The notes under the pieces were generated by a model. That model did no database searches. It saw nothing but the letters and a program-made list of their open reading frames with translations, and had not been told where the DNA came from. This document shows positions 54,663 through 63,891 of a stretch of DNA of 64,000 nt, in pieces. Every line of letters starts with the position of its first letter. Position 1 is the first letter of the stretch. A program made the position numbers and the translations under genes. The stretch is from Acidobacteriota bacterium (GTDB lineage: Bacteria; Acidobacteriota; Holophagae; Thermotomaculales; Thermotomaculaceae), in NCBI GenBank assembly GCA_013152385.1, contig JAADGL010000053.1, positions 1 to 64,000 on the forward strand, written 5' to 3'.

Positions 54663-56710
54663 CGAAGTACCGCTCCGAACTTATCAATAAACGCAGCCAC
54701 AATCTTCTGATGCAGCTGATTAATTTCTTCATTATTCAAGGTTTGATCATCCGATTGAAACACAAAATTCACTGCGATACTGACCTTTCCAGCTGGAACA
54801 CCCTTCCCCTCATACCGGTCAAAAAGCCGGACATCTTTGAGATAAGGCACATCCAGACTTGTCAGGAATGTTTCCATATCGGAATATCGAATCGCCCTGT
54901 CCACAAGAAACGCGGAATCCCGCTCTGTGCTGGGCATCATGGAAAAAGGCCGAAAACGAAGGGTTTTTCCGGATTTCCGAATGAAATCGCTTAAATCCAG
55001 CTCCATCGCCACCAGAGGATGGTCCACATCAAAATGAGCCAGAACATCATCGGACAACTGCCCGAGATACCCGACAGTATGCCCATCCATTTTTATCACT
55101 GCTGAAAATTTCGGGTCAAATGCCGGAGAATCGCAATCTTCATAACTGACAACCGGATTTCCCAACACTTTCCGTTCAATCCGGGTCAGCAGGCCTTTTA
55201 AAAGAAATTCATCCGCCTGAACTTCCCTGCCGTTCCACGCGCGGTGATGAACCCCTTTCACGGCAAGTGCAGCCACAGAAATCCGTTCATCCGCCTGCGT
55301 GCCTTTTGGAAAGTACACCCGCCCGGTCTCAAACAACTTCAATGCCAGATTGCCCCGTTTCAGATTCAACGCGGCAACCGCTGTCAAAGTCGCCAGCACA
55401 GAGGTGCGCATGGTACTTGTATTTTCTCCCAGCGGATTGGCAATCTGCACCATCTCCATCTGAGAAGGGCGCAGAACACGGTTATCTTCAGGAGAACAGA
55501 AAGAATAAGAAATCGCCTCATAAAATCCCGCTGCCGAAAACACCTCTTCCACATGGTGCAACACCTTTTCGGAAGGGGGCGTTACCCGGCCGGGGCTTTC
55601 AATGCCCGGAAGTGTTGACGGCATCCGGTTGTACCCGTACATCCGTGCCACTTCTTCAATCAGATCAATCTCGCGGGTCACATCAAGACGGTTGGAAGGC
55701 ACCTGCCAGACAGTCCCGGCGGAATCCTTCCGGAGCTTCGAAAACCCCAGCCTGCTCAACGTATCGTCCACAAAATCATCTTCGATTTTCAGCCCGGCAA
55801 TTCTTTCCAAGCTACCGGACTTCAGCAGTACCTTCTGTGCCTCAAACGGCTTCGGATATTCATCAACCGGTTCCGGAGCCACTTCGCCGCCGGCAAACTC
55901 CGCCATCATAGCCGCCGCCCGGTTGGCCGCCTTCATTGCAATTTCAATATCGGCGCCCCGCTCAAAGCGATGGGAAGAATCAGTATGAACCGCCAGCCGT
56001 TTCGAGGTTTTCCGGACACAGACCGGATCAAACCACGCGGATTCAATTACCACATCCGCCGTATCTTCCCGAATTTCAGAATTCTCTCCGCCCATAATGC
56101 CCGCCAGTGCCACCGGACGTTCGCCGTCGGCAATTACCAGGTCATCCGCAGTAAGCTTCCGTTCCACGCCGTCCAGTGTCACCATTATTTCACCGGCAGC
56201 CGCCCGGCGGACCACAATACGGTTCCCCCGGAGAAAACGGCTGTCAAAAGCATGGAGGGGGTGGCCCAGTTCCCAGAGAACAAAATTCGTAACATCCACC
56301 ACATTGCTGATGGGACGGATTCCGGCTTCCGACAAAAGTTCCTGCATCCATCGGGGCGAAGGCCCGATTTTCACATTTCTGACATAACGGGCAACATAGC
56401 GCCCACAGAGATCCGGAGCCTGAATATCCACCGAAATTTCCTCTCCGGTCGCAGGGCCGGTTTCCTGAAAAGACAATTCCTCCGGTAAAATCAGCGTCCC
56501 GTTCCCCGAAGCCGCCAACTCCCGGGCCAGGCCCACATAATTCATGGCATCGGGCCGGTTTGTGGTCACATCAATATCCAGAATAACAGCATCGCCTTCC
56601 CGGCGGATCTCATCCACCGTCAAGCCCTGGTCTGTTAACACCTCCGCAATCCCTTCGGCATTCAGCTTTGTTTCGATATATCTTCTCAACCAGCGTACAC
56701 TGAAATCCAT
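54659..56710 (-). CDS. pheT: phenylalanyl-tRNA synthetase beta chain, short form
   Basis: 683 residues, about 110 shorter than usual. The N-terminal MDFSVRWLRRYIETKLNAEGIAEVL is followed directly by the B1/B2 region (ILDIDVTTNRPDAMNYVGLARELAA). The EMAP-II/tRNA-binding domain normally inserted after about residue 40 is missing. The rest, including the B5 domain and C-terminal anticodon-binding ferredoxin-like domain (RFRPFSMMPSTERDSAF), is complete. Paired with pheS 22 bp upstream. The enzyme should still charge tRNA-Phe. Confidence 0.95.
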   Translation of the reverse strand: MDFSVRWLRRYIETKLNAEGIAEVLTDQGLTVDEIRREGDAVILDIDVTTNRPDAMNYVGLARELAASGNGTLILPEELSFQETGPATGEEISVDIQAPDLCGRYVARYVRNVKIGPSPRWMQELLSEAGIRPISNVVDVTNFVLWELGHPLHAFDSRFLRGNRIVVRRAAAGEIMVTLDGVERKLTADDLVIADGERPVALAGIMGGENSEIREDTADVVIESAWFDPVCVRKTSKRLAVHTDSSHRFERGADIEIAMKAANRAAAMMAEFAGGEVAPEPVDEYPKPFEAQKVLLKSGSLERIAGLKIEDDFVDDTLSRLGFSKLRKDSAGTVWQVPSNRLDVTREIDLIEEVARMYGYNRMPSTLPGIESPGRVTPPSEKVLHHVEEVFSAAGFYEAISYSFCSPEDNRVLRPSQMEMVQIANPLGENTSTMRTSVLATLTAVAALNLKRGNLALKLFETGRVYFPKGTQADERISVAALAVKGVHHRAWNGREVQADEFLLKGLLTRIERKVLGNPVVSYEDCDSPAFDPKFSAVIKMDGHTVGYLGQLSDDVLAHFDVDHPLVAMELDLSDFIRKSGKTLRFRPFSMMPSTERDSAFLVDRAIRYSDMETFLTSLDVPYLKDVRLFDRYEGKGVPAGKVSIAVNFVFQSDDQTLNNEEINQLHQKIVAAFIDKFGAVLR

Positions 56711-56732
56711 GGTGCCCTCTTTGTCGAAACCT

Positions 56733-57758
56733 TCAATTGAACTGAGACAGAAATCTCAGGTCATTGTCAAAAAACATCCGGATATCGGAAATTCCGTACT
56801 TGAGCATTGCCACCCGTTCCACACCCAGTCCGAAGGCAAAACCGGAAACCGTCTCCGGATCATAGCCCACATTACCAAATACCACGGGATCCACCATTCC
56901 GGCACCAAGGATTTCCAGCCAGCCGCTGTTTTTACACACCCGGCAGCCTTTTCCACCGCACATAATACAGCTGACATCCACCTCCGCGCTGGGTTCGGTA
57001 AACGGGAAAAAACTGGGCCGAAGCCGCATCTTCGTTTGCGTCCCGAAAAGCTTTTTCAGAAAATGCTCCAACGTCCCCTTCAAATCGGTAAACGTAACAT
57101 GTTCACCCACCACCAGGCCTTCCACCTGGTGAAACATGGGAGAATGCGTAATGTCCGCGTCCTTCCGGTAAACCCGCCCCGGCATAATCGCCTTAAACGG
57201 CGGCTTCCGGTTTTCCATCAGATGAATCTGCACATTGGAAGTATGGGTACGGAGGACCACATCATCCGAAATATAAAACGTGTCCTGCATATCCCGCGCC
57301 GGATGATCTTTTGAAATCCCCAGCGCCTCAAAATTATAAAAATCCGTTTCGATTTCCGACGCGCCGGCCACCTCATATCCCATCCGCTCAAAAATACGAA
57401 TCAAATCACGATTTACAACATTCAGGGGATGAAGTGCTCCCAGCTCCGGAGCAATACCGGGAAGTGTCAGGTCAATCCCGCCTTCACGGGAATTCGCCTC
57501 ACCGGATTTCAGCGCTTCAAACTTTTCAGCCAGTGCGGTTTCCACCGCCTGCTTCAGGCGGTTCACCGCCTGACCCAGTTCCGGCCTCAGCTCCTTTGGA
57601 ACCGAACGAAGGTCGGTGAGAAGCTCTTTAACAATCCCGCGTTTTCTTCCCAGATACCGATTTTTCAGTTCTTCCAGGGCATTCAGGCCTTCCACATGGC
57701 CCAACGCCTCATTGAAGGTGTCCCTGACTCCCTGAATCCGAGCTTTCAGGTCACTCAT
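56733..57758 (-). CDS. pheS: phenylalanyl-tRNA synthetase alpha chain
   Basis: 341 residues. N-terminal helical arm for tRNA binding (about 1-90), then the class II catalytic domain with motif 2 (VLRTHTSNVQIHLM and RVYRKDADITHSPMFHQVEGLV) and motif 3 (GFAFGLGVERVAMLKYGI). In operon infC-rpmI-rplT-pheS-pheT, as in many bacteria. Separated from rplT by 11 bp. Confidence 0.96.
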   Translation of the reverse strand: MSDLKARIQGVRDTFNEALGHVEGLNALEELKNRYLGRKRGIVKELLTDLRSVPKELRPELGQAVNRLKQAVETALAEKFEALKSGEANSREGGIDLTLPGIAPELGALHPLNVVNRDLIRIFERMGYEVAGASEIETDFYNFEALGISKDHPARDMQDTFYISDDVVLRTHTSNVQIHLMENRKPPFKAIMPGRVYRKDADITHSPMFHQVEGLVVGEHVTFTDLKGTLEHFLKKLFGTQTKMRLRPSFFPFTEPSAEVDVSCIMCGGKGCRVCKNSGWLEILGAGMVDPVVFGNVGYDPETVSGFAFGLGVERVAMLKYGISDIRMFFDNDLRFLSQFN

Positions 57759-57769
57759 TTGTACCCGGC

Positions 57770-58126
57770 TTAGCTCAGAGCGTCTTTGGCCTTTGTTGCC
57801 AGCTCGGCAAATGCCTCCGGATTGGAAACCGCCAGCTCGGCAAGAACCTTGCGGTCCAGTTCAATCCCGGCCTGCTTCAGGCCATTCATGAAAGTACTGT
57901 ACTTCAAATCATGAAGTCTCGCGGCAGCATTAATCCTCACAATCCACAGAGACCTGAAATCCCGTTTCTTCCTGCGCCGGTCCCGGTAGGAAAAGGCCAG
58001 TGCCCGCTCCACGGATTCCTTCGCAGTACGATACAGTTTACTCCTGCCGCCGTAATAGCCCTTTGCCAGCTTTAAAATCTTCTTTCTTCTGTTTTTTCTT
58101 TTGGTTCCTCTTTTTACCCGTGTCAT
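57770..58126 (-). CDS. rplT: 50S ribosomal protein L20
   Basis: 118 residues, typical length, very basic N-terminus ([20 protein letters not shown]) and C-terminal globular domain. Needed early in 50S assembly. An AGGAGAAAG site precedes the ATG. No L20 autoregulatory leader mimic could be seen ahead of the operon, whose leader is only about 25 nt. Confidence 0.96.
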   Translation of the reverse strand: MTRVKRGTKRKNRRKKILKLAKGYYGGRSKLYRTAKESVERALAFSYRDRRRKKRDFRSLWIVRINAAARLHDLKYSTFMNGLKQAGIELDRKVLAELAVSNPEAFAELATKAKDALS

Positions 58127-58167
58127 ATCTTTCTCCTGCTTTCCGTCAAAAAACGATATTCGGATGC

Positions 58168-58365
58168 TCAGCCGTAAGGCAGCATCTTTTTCAGCACCAC
58201 GCTGTCCCCGGCAGAAGCCAGAAATCCCTTGCGCAGATTCCGTTTCCGTTTCTTGGCCTTTTTAGTCAAAATGTGGCTTTTATTGGCATGGTTCAAAATA
58301 ATCTTGCCACTGCCAGTCGTCTTCGTCCGCTTTGCTGCACCTCTGTGGCTTTTCAATTTCGGCAT
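58168..58365 (-). CDS. rpmI: 50S ribosomal protein L35
   Basis: 65 residues, [21 protein letters not shown]-terminus and basic C-terminus ending KKMLPYG, standard for L35. I begin at ATG 58,365 with a GGAGGAACT site; the longer frame to 58,461 is part of the infC shadow. Confidence 0.96.
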   Translation of the reverse strand: MPKLKSHRGAAKRTKTTGSGKIILNHANKSHILTKKAKKRKRNLRKGFLASAGDSVVLKKMLPYG

Positions 58366-58405
58366 AGTTCCTCCAAAATTCGGGAATATAGTTCCCGGAA
58401 AATTC

Positions 58406-58966
58406 TCAGTTCTTTCCGGAAGGCCTCGGTACAAAAATCTGCACCATATGAATCCCCTCAAAGGACGGCCCCTTTTCCGGATATCCGTATTCCTCCAGAT
58501 CCTCTTTCAAGCGCTGGAGAATTGCAAATCCCTTATCTTTGTGCGCCAGCTCCCGGCCCCGGAAACGAACCGTGACCTTAACCCTGTCGCCCGCCTCCAG
58601 GAAACGGATCACATGTTTTTTCTTAAAATTGTAATCATGTTCGTCAATCATCGGACGAAACTTCATTTCCTTCACCTGGATGCGTTTCTGTTTCTTCTTC
58701 GCCTGCTGGGCCCGCTTCTGCTCGGTGTACAGATACTTACCGTAATCCATAATCCTGCAGACCGGCGGCTTTCCGTTGGGTGCCACCTCCACCAGGTCCA
58801 GACCTTTGCTCTGCGCAATACTGAGAGCTTCGTCCAGGCTCAGGATTCCAAGCTGTTCGCCGTCCTCCGAAACCACCCGAAGCTCTTTTTCCCGAATGTT
58901 TTCATTGATCCGGGTTCCACCACGCTTACCGTTGCCCCTTGAATTTTTACTAACTGAGCGGTTAAT
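58406..58966 (-). CDS. infC: translation initiation factor IF-3, probable ATT start
   Basis: 186 residues. [13 protein letters not shown] begins the N-domain and the linker and C-domain follow ([25 protein letters not shown]). No ATG is near the 5' end. The strong GGGGAGG site is 7 nt before an ATT at 58,966 and only 1 nt before an in-frame GTG at 58,972, so ATT fits far better. An AUU start is the known basis of IF3 autoregulation, because free IF3 rejects non-standard start codons. Promoter directly upstream. Confidence 0.92.
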   Translation of the reverse strand: MNRSVSKNSRGNGKRGGTRINENIREKELRVVSEDGEQLGILSLDEALSIAQSKGLDLVEVAPNGKPPVCRIMDYGKYLYTEQKRAQQAKKKQKRIQVKEMKFRPMIDEHDYNFKKKHVIRFLEAGDRVKVTVRFRGRELAHKDKGFAILQRLKEDLEEYGYPEKGPSFEGIHMVQIFVPRPSGKN

Positions 58967-58997
58967 AGACACACCTCCCCAATAAAGTCAGTGTTTC

Positions 58998-59026
58998 ACT
59001 ATAGACGGAACATTCCCCGTTGTCAA
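58998..59026 (-). promoter_or_regulatory. promoter of infC-rpmI-rplT-pheST
   Basis: On the minus strand, TTGACA (plus 59021-59026), a 17-bp spacer and TATAGT (plus 58998-59003). The -35 box overlaps the thrS stop codon. The start near 58,991 gives a leader of about 25 nt. Confidence 0.85.
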
Positions 59027-60963
59027 GGCAAATCCAATGATTTTGACCGGACAAGTGAAGTAACTTTCCGAATAAATTCATCGACCGGGACAGCCCCTTC
59101 GTCTCCTCTTCCCCGCACCCGGACCGAAACCGTTCCGTCTTCTGCCTCTTTCTTTCCGATTACCAGCATATAAGGAACTTTCTGCATCTGAGCTTCCCGT
59201 ATTTTATACCCCATCTTCTCACTGCGGTCATCAACGGAAACCCGGATTCCTGCGGCAATCAGCTTATCCGCAACCTCTCCGGCATACGGCACATTATCAT
59301 CGGTAATGGGAATAACCGAAACCTGCACCGGCGCCAGCCAGAGGGGAAACGCCCCGGCGTACTGCTCCACCAGCATACCAAAAAACCGTTCCCATGAACC
59401 GAAAATCGCCCGATGAATCATAAAAGGAGTATGCTCTGCACCGTCCGACGCCACATAGGTCATCCCGAAACGTCTGGGAAGATTGAAATCGAACTGAATT
59501 GTCGTTGCCTGCCACTTGCGGCCCAGGCAATCGTAAAGTTTCACATCAATCTTCGGACCGTAAAAAACCGCCTCTCCCTCCATGCGCTCGAACTCAATCC
59601 CCTTCTTCGCCAACGCCTGAATCAGTGCATCCTCCGCCATATCCCATTCTTCATCCGTTCCGGCGTACTTCTGCTTATTCCGGCTGTCCCGAACCGACAA
59701 TTCAAACTTATACTTCTCAAAACCGAACACCCGGTAAATATCCAGTGCCAGATCAATCAGCTTCTCAATCTCCCCGTGAACCTGCTCCGGTGTACAGATA
59801 ATGTGGGCATCATCCTGAGTAAACCCGCGCACCCGAAGCATCCCGTGAAGCGCCCCGCTCTTCTCATAGCGGTACACCGTTCCGTTCTCAGCATACTTAA
59901 TGGGAAGCTCCCGGTAAGACCGGCGTTTATTCTTATAAATCATCACATGGAACGGACAATTCATCGGCTTGACAATATACTCTTCATCATCAATGGACAA
60001 ACTGTACATATTCTCCCGGTAAAAATCATAATGTCCCGAAGTTTTCCACAACTCACTTCGTGCCAGATGGGGTGAAATTACCCATTGATAGCCGCGTTTC
60101 ACCAGCTCATGGTACAGATAATCCTCAATCTGCTTGCGGACCGTCACCCCTTTCGGGTACCAGAACACAAAACCGCCGCCGACCTTCTCTTCAAAGGCAA
60201 AAAGCTCCAGCTCCTTCCCCAGGCGGCGGTGATCCCGCTTCTTTGCCTCTTCCAGCATCAAAAGATACTCTTCCAGCTCTGCCTTCCTGAAAAAAGCGGT
60301 ACCGTAAATCCGCTGCAACATTCGGTTCTTCTCATCCCCCCGCCAGTAAGCGCCGGCAATGGACAAAAGCTTGAATGCCTTGATAAAAGAAGTATTGGGC
60401 AGATGCGGCCCCCGGCAGAGATCCACCCAATCCCCCTGACGGTAACAGGTAATCGTCTCCCCGGCCGGCAACTCTTTGATAATCTCTACCTTATAAGCTT
60501 CGCCCATCTCCTCAAACATTTTCAAAGCAGCTTCCCGGGTCACCTCTTCCCGTCGGATTTCCAGTTTTTCTTTGGCGATTTTCTTCATCTCGCCTTCAAT
60601 CTTCACCAGATCCTCCGGAGTAAACGGCGCCTCCCGGTCAAAATCATAATAAAACCCGTCCTCAATCACCGGGCCGATGGTAACCTTCGTTTCCGGAAAA
60701 ATCCGCTGAACCGCCTGCGCCATCAGATGCGCACAGGAATGGCGAAGCACCTCCAGTGCATCCGGAGATTTTTCAGTCAGAATCTCCAGCGAGCCGTCCT
60801 CTTTCAACGGCAGCGACATATCAATCAAACTGTCATTAAACCTGGCCGCCACAGCCATCCGGGCCAACCCGGAAGAAATGCCGGCCGCCACATCCATCGG
60901 AGACGTACCCCTATCAATATCAAGGACATTTCCATCCGGAAGCGTAACGTGTATCTTGTCCAT
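59023..60963 (-). CDS. thrS: threonyl-tRNA synthetase
   Basis: 646 residues with the full domain order: TGS (1-61), N-terminal editing domain with HSCAHLMAQAV and CRGPHLPNT, class II catalytic core (RSELWKTSGHYDFYRENMY, zinc ligands in MNCPFHV and the His of MIHRAIFGS), and an anticodon-binding domain at the end. Charges tRNA-Thr and edits Ser-tRNA. Lies 38 bp after tRNA-Val, probably one transcript. thrS-infC order is common. Confidence 0.97.
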   Translation of the reverse strand: MDKIHVTLPDGNVLDIDRGTSPMDVAAGISSGLARMAVAARFNDSLIDMSLPLKEDGSLEILTEKSPDALEVLRHSCAHLMAQAVQRIFPETKVTIGPVIEDGFYYDFDREAPFTPEDLVKIEGEMKKIAKEKLEIRREEVTREAALKMFEEMGEAYKVEIIKELPAGETITCYRQGDWVDLCRGPHLPNTSFIKAFKLLSIAGAYWRGDEKNRMLQRIYGTAFFRKAELEEYLLMLEEAKKRDHRRLGKELELFAFEEKVGGGFVFWYPKGVTVRKQIEDYLYHELVKRGYQWVISPHLARSELWKTSGHYDFYRENMYSLSIDDEEYIVKPMNCPFHVMIYKNKRRSYRELPIKYAENGTVYRYEKSGALHGMLRVRGFTQDDAHIICTPEQVHGEIEKLIDLALDIYRVFGFEKYKFELSVRDSRNKQKYAGTDEEWDMAEDALIQALAKKGIEFERMEGEAVFYGPKIDVKLYDCLGRKWQATTIQFDFNLPRRFGMTYVASDGAEHTPFMIHRAIFGSWERFFGMLVEQYAGAFPLWLAPVQVSVIPITDDNVPYAGEVADKLIAAGIRVSVDDRSEKMGYKIREAQMQKVPYMLVIGKKEAEDGTVSVRVRGRGDEGAVPVDEFIRKVTSLVRSKSLDLP

Positions 60964-61001
60964 GGCGTTCCCCTATGCGTTGGGTGGTTGATAAAAAAAA
61001 A

Positions 61002-61076
61002 TGGTAGGCACGGGCGGGATTGAACCGCCGACCCCTTCCGCGTCAAGGAAGTGCTCTCCCCCTGAGCTACGTGCCT
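61002..61076 (-). tRNA. tRNA-Val(GAC)
   Basis: 75 nt including an encoded CCA. Acceptor stem AGGCACG/CGTGCCT, D-arm GCTCAGGGGGAGAGC, anticodon stem CTTCC/GGAAG with loop TTGACGC (anticodon GAC), T-arm GGCGG-TTCAATC-CCGCC. Located 38 bp upstream of thrS. Confidence 0.96.
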
Positions 61077-61088
61077 CCACTGCCAGAA

Positions 61089-61118
61089 AAAATACCAGAC
61101 TCCGCCCTGATCTGTCAA
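61089..61118 (-). promoter_or_regulatory. promoter of tRNA-Val and thrS
   Basis: On the minus strand, TTGACA (plus 61113-61118), an 18-bp spacer and TATTTT (plus 61089-61094), ending 13 bp before the mature tRNA 5' end. No attenuator is visible between tRNA and thrS. Confidence 0.65.
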
Positions 61119-61971
61119 CAAAAAACCGCATCACCTGCGGGAGAACCGGGGGATAAGAAAGAGAAAACAAAGCCAGAGAGAAAAGACAAGGGAAAATACT
61201 CACCCCCGAGGCTACCGGATACGCTGCAGAAAAAACCCAACACAACCGCCAAAGGCCAGACAATTAAGCAGAATACAGAATACCGGGACCTGCACAGAGC
61301 CCAGAAAGGGAAAAAACATTCTTCATGGACCAGACACGCCGCCCCATCCTGAAACTGAGAAATTGCATACCATTAATTGAGGTCCCCAGTCCCGGCTACT
61401 GCGCAGGCTGAGAAAAAAAGAAAACAACCCCGAAGAGCCGAATTTAAATGTACGAAAACTCCTGGCACTACTCAATTTTCAGTTTCCAACCGTATTCGCT
61501 TCACAAATCCGTTTCACTCCCTCGCTAAAATTTTTCGGAACACCCTCTCCCCTGATCAAGTTTTTTTGTTGACAGAGGCCTTGGGATGGGTGTCCACGGG
61601 TTACCGGTGTCCTTGTTTTTTGCCGCAAACATTCTGCTTGCCGGGATTGATATATTAAAAGTTTTTGTACTTTTCCTGTGGTTTTAAACGATGGGAAATT
61701 TTGATTTCCGAATTTCCGGGGAACTTGAGGGGACAGTGGAATAATGATCCCAAAAACCGCTGCTTTCCAGCCGGAATTAAAGGTGATTTTGTTTTGCACC
61801 GCGGAAATTTTTCGTCCGAAGCACCTGAACCTCCCGGGAGTGGTATACAACGGCTGCCCGGCCGGGGGTCGCGCACCACCGGTAAATCTGATACAATAAG
61901 GCGCATTTTCGGTGCCCCGGAGAAATTCCGGACACTTTAAGCACATGAAAATCAACTGAATTGGAGGATAT
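61119..61971. other. long non-coding region upstream of ahcY
   Basis: About 850 bp without a convincing gene. It includes the 49-bp dispersed repeat copy B and tandem-like words around 61,255-61,310. Short ORFs on both strands lack start sites and family resemblance. I looked for an S-adenosylhomocysteine or SAM riboswitch before ahcY and did not recognise one. A TACAAT at about 61,893-61,898 may be the -10 box of the ahcY promoter, but no clear -35 accompanies it. Confidence 0.5.
61361..61409 (-). repeat. 49-bp dispersed repeat, copy B
   Basis: The reverse complement of 61,361-61,409 aligns gap-free with 1,408-1,456, with 40 of 49 positions identical. The preceding pyrimidine-rich stretch is also similar in character. 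No ORF spans either copy. Confidence 0.75.
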
Positions 61972-63225
61972 ATGACATACAAAGTAGCAGACCTGAGCCT
62001 CAGTGAACAGGGGCGCCTGAAAATTCACTGGGCAGAGTCCCGGATGCCGGTAATGATGGCGCTTCGGGAGAAGTACAGCAAGACTCAGCCTCTGAAAGGC
62101 TACCGGATTGCCGGATGCCTGCACGTAACAAAAGAAACGGCGGTGCTGGTGGAAACGCTCCGTGCCGCAGGTGCCGAGGTTTCCTGGTCCGGCTGCAATC
62201 CGCTGTCCACGCAGGATGATGTGGCGGCAGCACTGGCAGCAAACGGAACTTCCATTTATGCCTGGCACGGCATGAATACGGAAGAGTTTTACTGGTGCAT
62301 TGACAAGACTCTGGAAACCAATCCGAATCTGACACTGGATGACGGCGCGGATTTGATTTTCACCATTCACAATAAGCATCCGGAAAAGGCCGGGTCTGTA
62401 ATCGGCGGAACGGAAGAGACCACCACCGGGGTTCACCGGCTCCGGGCAATGGGGAAAGCCGGCAAGCTGCTGTATCCGGTCTTCGCGGTGAATGACGCGG
62501 AAACCAAATGGGATTTTGACAATATTTATGGAACCGGACAGTCCACGCTGGATGGAATTCTCCGGGCAACCAGTGTTCTGATTGCGGGGAAAACCGTTGT
62601 GGTGGCCGGGTACGGCCATTGCGGAAAGGGTGTTGCCATGCGGGCAAAGGGCCTGGGGGCCAATGTGATTGTAACGGAGGTCAAACCCACTGCGGCGCTG
62701 AAGGCGACACTGGAAGGAATGCGGGTCATGACAATGGATGAAGCCGCCCCTCTGGGAGATATTTTTGTCACCGCCACCGGTGTTAAAGATATTCTTGTTA
62801 AACGTCATTTTGAGGTCATGAAAGACGGTGCAATTGTATGCAACACCGGACATTATGACTGTGAAATTAATATTCCGGATCTGGAAGATGTTTCAAAGTC
62901 CAAATCGGAAATCCGGATGAACAATGAAGAGTATGTAATGAATGACGGCAGACGAATTTTCCTTCTTGCCAAAGGACGCCTGGTAAACCTTGCCGCAGCC
63001 GAAGGACACCCGTCAGAGGTAATGGATATGAGTTTTGCAAACCAGTTCCTCGCCATGATCCGCCTGACGCAGGAAGGAAAGGGCATGGAGCGTATTGTTC
63101 ATCTGCTGCCGGTGGAACAGGATCAGGAAATTGCCGGAATCAAGCTGAGTACGATGGGATTCTCTATTGATAAGCTGACAGATGAACAGATTGCCTATAT
63201 TAATGATTACGCGCAGGGAACCTGA
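61972..63225 (+). CDS. ahcY: S-adenosylhomocysteine hydrolase, archaeal/thermophile type
   Basis: 417 residues. Cleaves SAH to adenosine and homocysteine. HWAESRMPVMMALRE and CLHVTKETAVL form the substrate domain, and VAGYGHCGKGVAMRAKGLGANVIVTE is the NAD-binding motif. The protein lacks the approximately 40-residue insertion and the KPDHYRY tail of most bacterial and eukaryotic enzymes, as in archaeal and some thermophilic bacterial forms. GGAGGATAT precedes the ATG. Ended by a bidirectional terminator. Confidence 0.95.
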   Translation: MTYKVADLSLSEQGRLKIHWAESRMPVMMALREKYSKTQPLKGYRIAGCLHVTKETAVLVETLRAAGAEVSWSGCNPLSTQDDVAAALAANGTSIYAWHGMNTEEFYWCIDKTLETNPNLTLDDGADLIFTIHNKHPEKAGSVIGGTEETTTGVHRLRAMGKAGKLLYPVFAVNDAETKWDFDNIYGTGQSTLDGILRATSVLIAGKTVVVAGYGHCGKGVAMRAKGLGANVIVTEVKPTAALKATLEGMRVMTMDEAAPLGDIFVTATGVKDILVKRHFEVMKDGAIVCNTGHYDCEINIPDLEDVSKSKSEIRMNNEEYVMNDGRRIFLLAKGRLVNLAAAEGHPSEVMDMSFANQFLAMIRLTQEGKGMERIVHLLPVEQDQEIAGIKLSTMGFSIDKLTDEQIAYINDYAQGT

Positions 63226-63244
63226 TTTTTCTGCCATATGAGAA

Positions 63245-63279
63245 TAATAAAAAACCCCGCTAAAAGCGGGGTTTTTTAT
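63245..63279. terminator. bidirectional intrinsic terminator
   Basis: AATAAAAAACCCCGC-loop-GCGGGGTTTTTTATT, symmetrical with A-run and T-run, between convergent ahcY and the FmdB-type gene. It can end transcription from both sides. Confidence 0.93.
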
Positions 63280-63319
63280 TATTCATTCATGAACAGGCAC
63301 CGCCTGCCGGCTTTCAGGC

Positions 63320-63529
63320 TCAGGTGAAGCCGCCGGAACCGCAGCTGCTGTACGAGGCACCGGCAGACGAAGCGCCGGAAGACCCCGCGGACGCGATGGA
63401 TGAAACTTTCCGTTCCACGTTGGTGCTCCCGCATTTTGTACAGGGAACAGAATCCGCCTGGGAACTGCTGAACACCAGTTGTTCAAAGTCGGTGTTACAG
63501 TCGTTGCAATGGTATTCATAAATGGGCAT
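63320..63529 (-). CDS. FmdB/CxxC_CxxC-type zinc-ribbon protein
   Basis: 69 residues. MPIYEYHCNDC and VPCTKCGS provide two CxxC pairs for zinc, followed by a Ser/Gly/Ala-rich tail with one more Cys pair region. FmdB-family proteins are widespread small putative regulators without firm function. Lies 29 bp downstream of trxA on the same strand, probably one transcript. Confidence 0.9.
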   Translation of the reverse strand: MPIYEYHCNDCNTDFEQLVFSSSQADSVPCTKCGSTNVERKVSSIASAGSSGASSAGASYSSCGSGGFT

Positions 63530-63558
63530 TTCGCGAACCTCCCTGAAAAAAGCGGAAA

Positions 63559-63891
63559 TCAGCTTTCCAGCGCCCCTTTGATAAATTGTTCAAGGTGCGG
63601 TTTCGGCATGGCGCCGATTGCCCGGTCTACCAGCTGTCCGTCTTTGAAGAGCAGAAGCGTCGGGATACTGGCGATGCCATACTGACGGGCAGCGTCCTGA
63701 TGTTCGTCCACGTTTACTTTGCCAACCTTGAGTTTACCGGCATATTCTGTCGCCAGTTCTTCCAGAACCGGTGCAATCATCCGGCACGGCCCGCACCAGG
63801 GTGCCCAGAAGTCCACAACAGTAACACCGCTTCCGTTCAATACTTCGGTTTTAAATGTTTCGTCTGTGAGATGAACAATGTTGTCAGCCAT
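63559..63891 (-). CDS. trxA: thioredoxin
   Basis: 110 residues. Active site WCGPC with Cys33 and Cys36, the buried Asp of VVDFWAPWCGPC and the cis-Pro of SIPTLLLF are all present. A cytosolic disulphide reductant. AGGAGGAAT precedes the ATG. First gene of a pair with the zinc-ribbon gene. The promoter would lie at 63,892-64,000, where I see no clear boxes. Confidence 0.97.
   Translation of the reverse strand: MADNIVHLTDETFKTEVLNGSGVTVVDFWAPWCGPCRMIAPVLEELATEYAGKLKVGKVNVDEHQDAARQYGIASIPTLLLFKDGQLVDRAIGAMPKPHLEQFIKGALES

Noticed and set aside
58972-58972. GTG start for infC
   Set aside because: Only about 1 nt from the Shine-Dalgarno sequence, too close for initiation; ATT two codons later is better placed.
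58967-58997. L20-type autoregulatory leader
   Set aside because: The leader between the promoter start and infC is only about 25 nt, too short for the known L20 leader structures.
61740-61971. possible SAH or SAM riboswitch ahead of ahcY
   Set aside because: I could not identify the conserved core of either class; only short scattered complementarities are present.
61777-62853. 358-codon minus-strand frame across the ahcY start
   Set aside because: Shadow of ahcY; composition is unlike a real protein and no start site exists.
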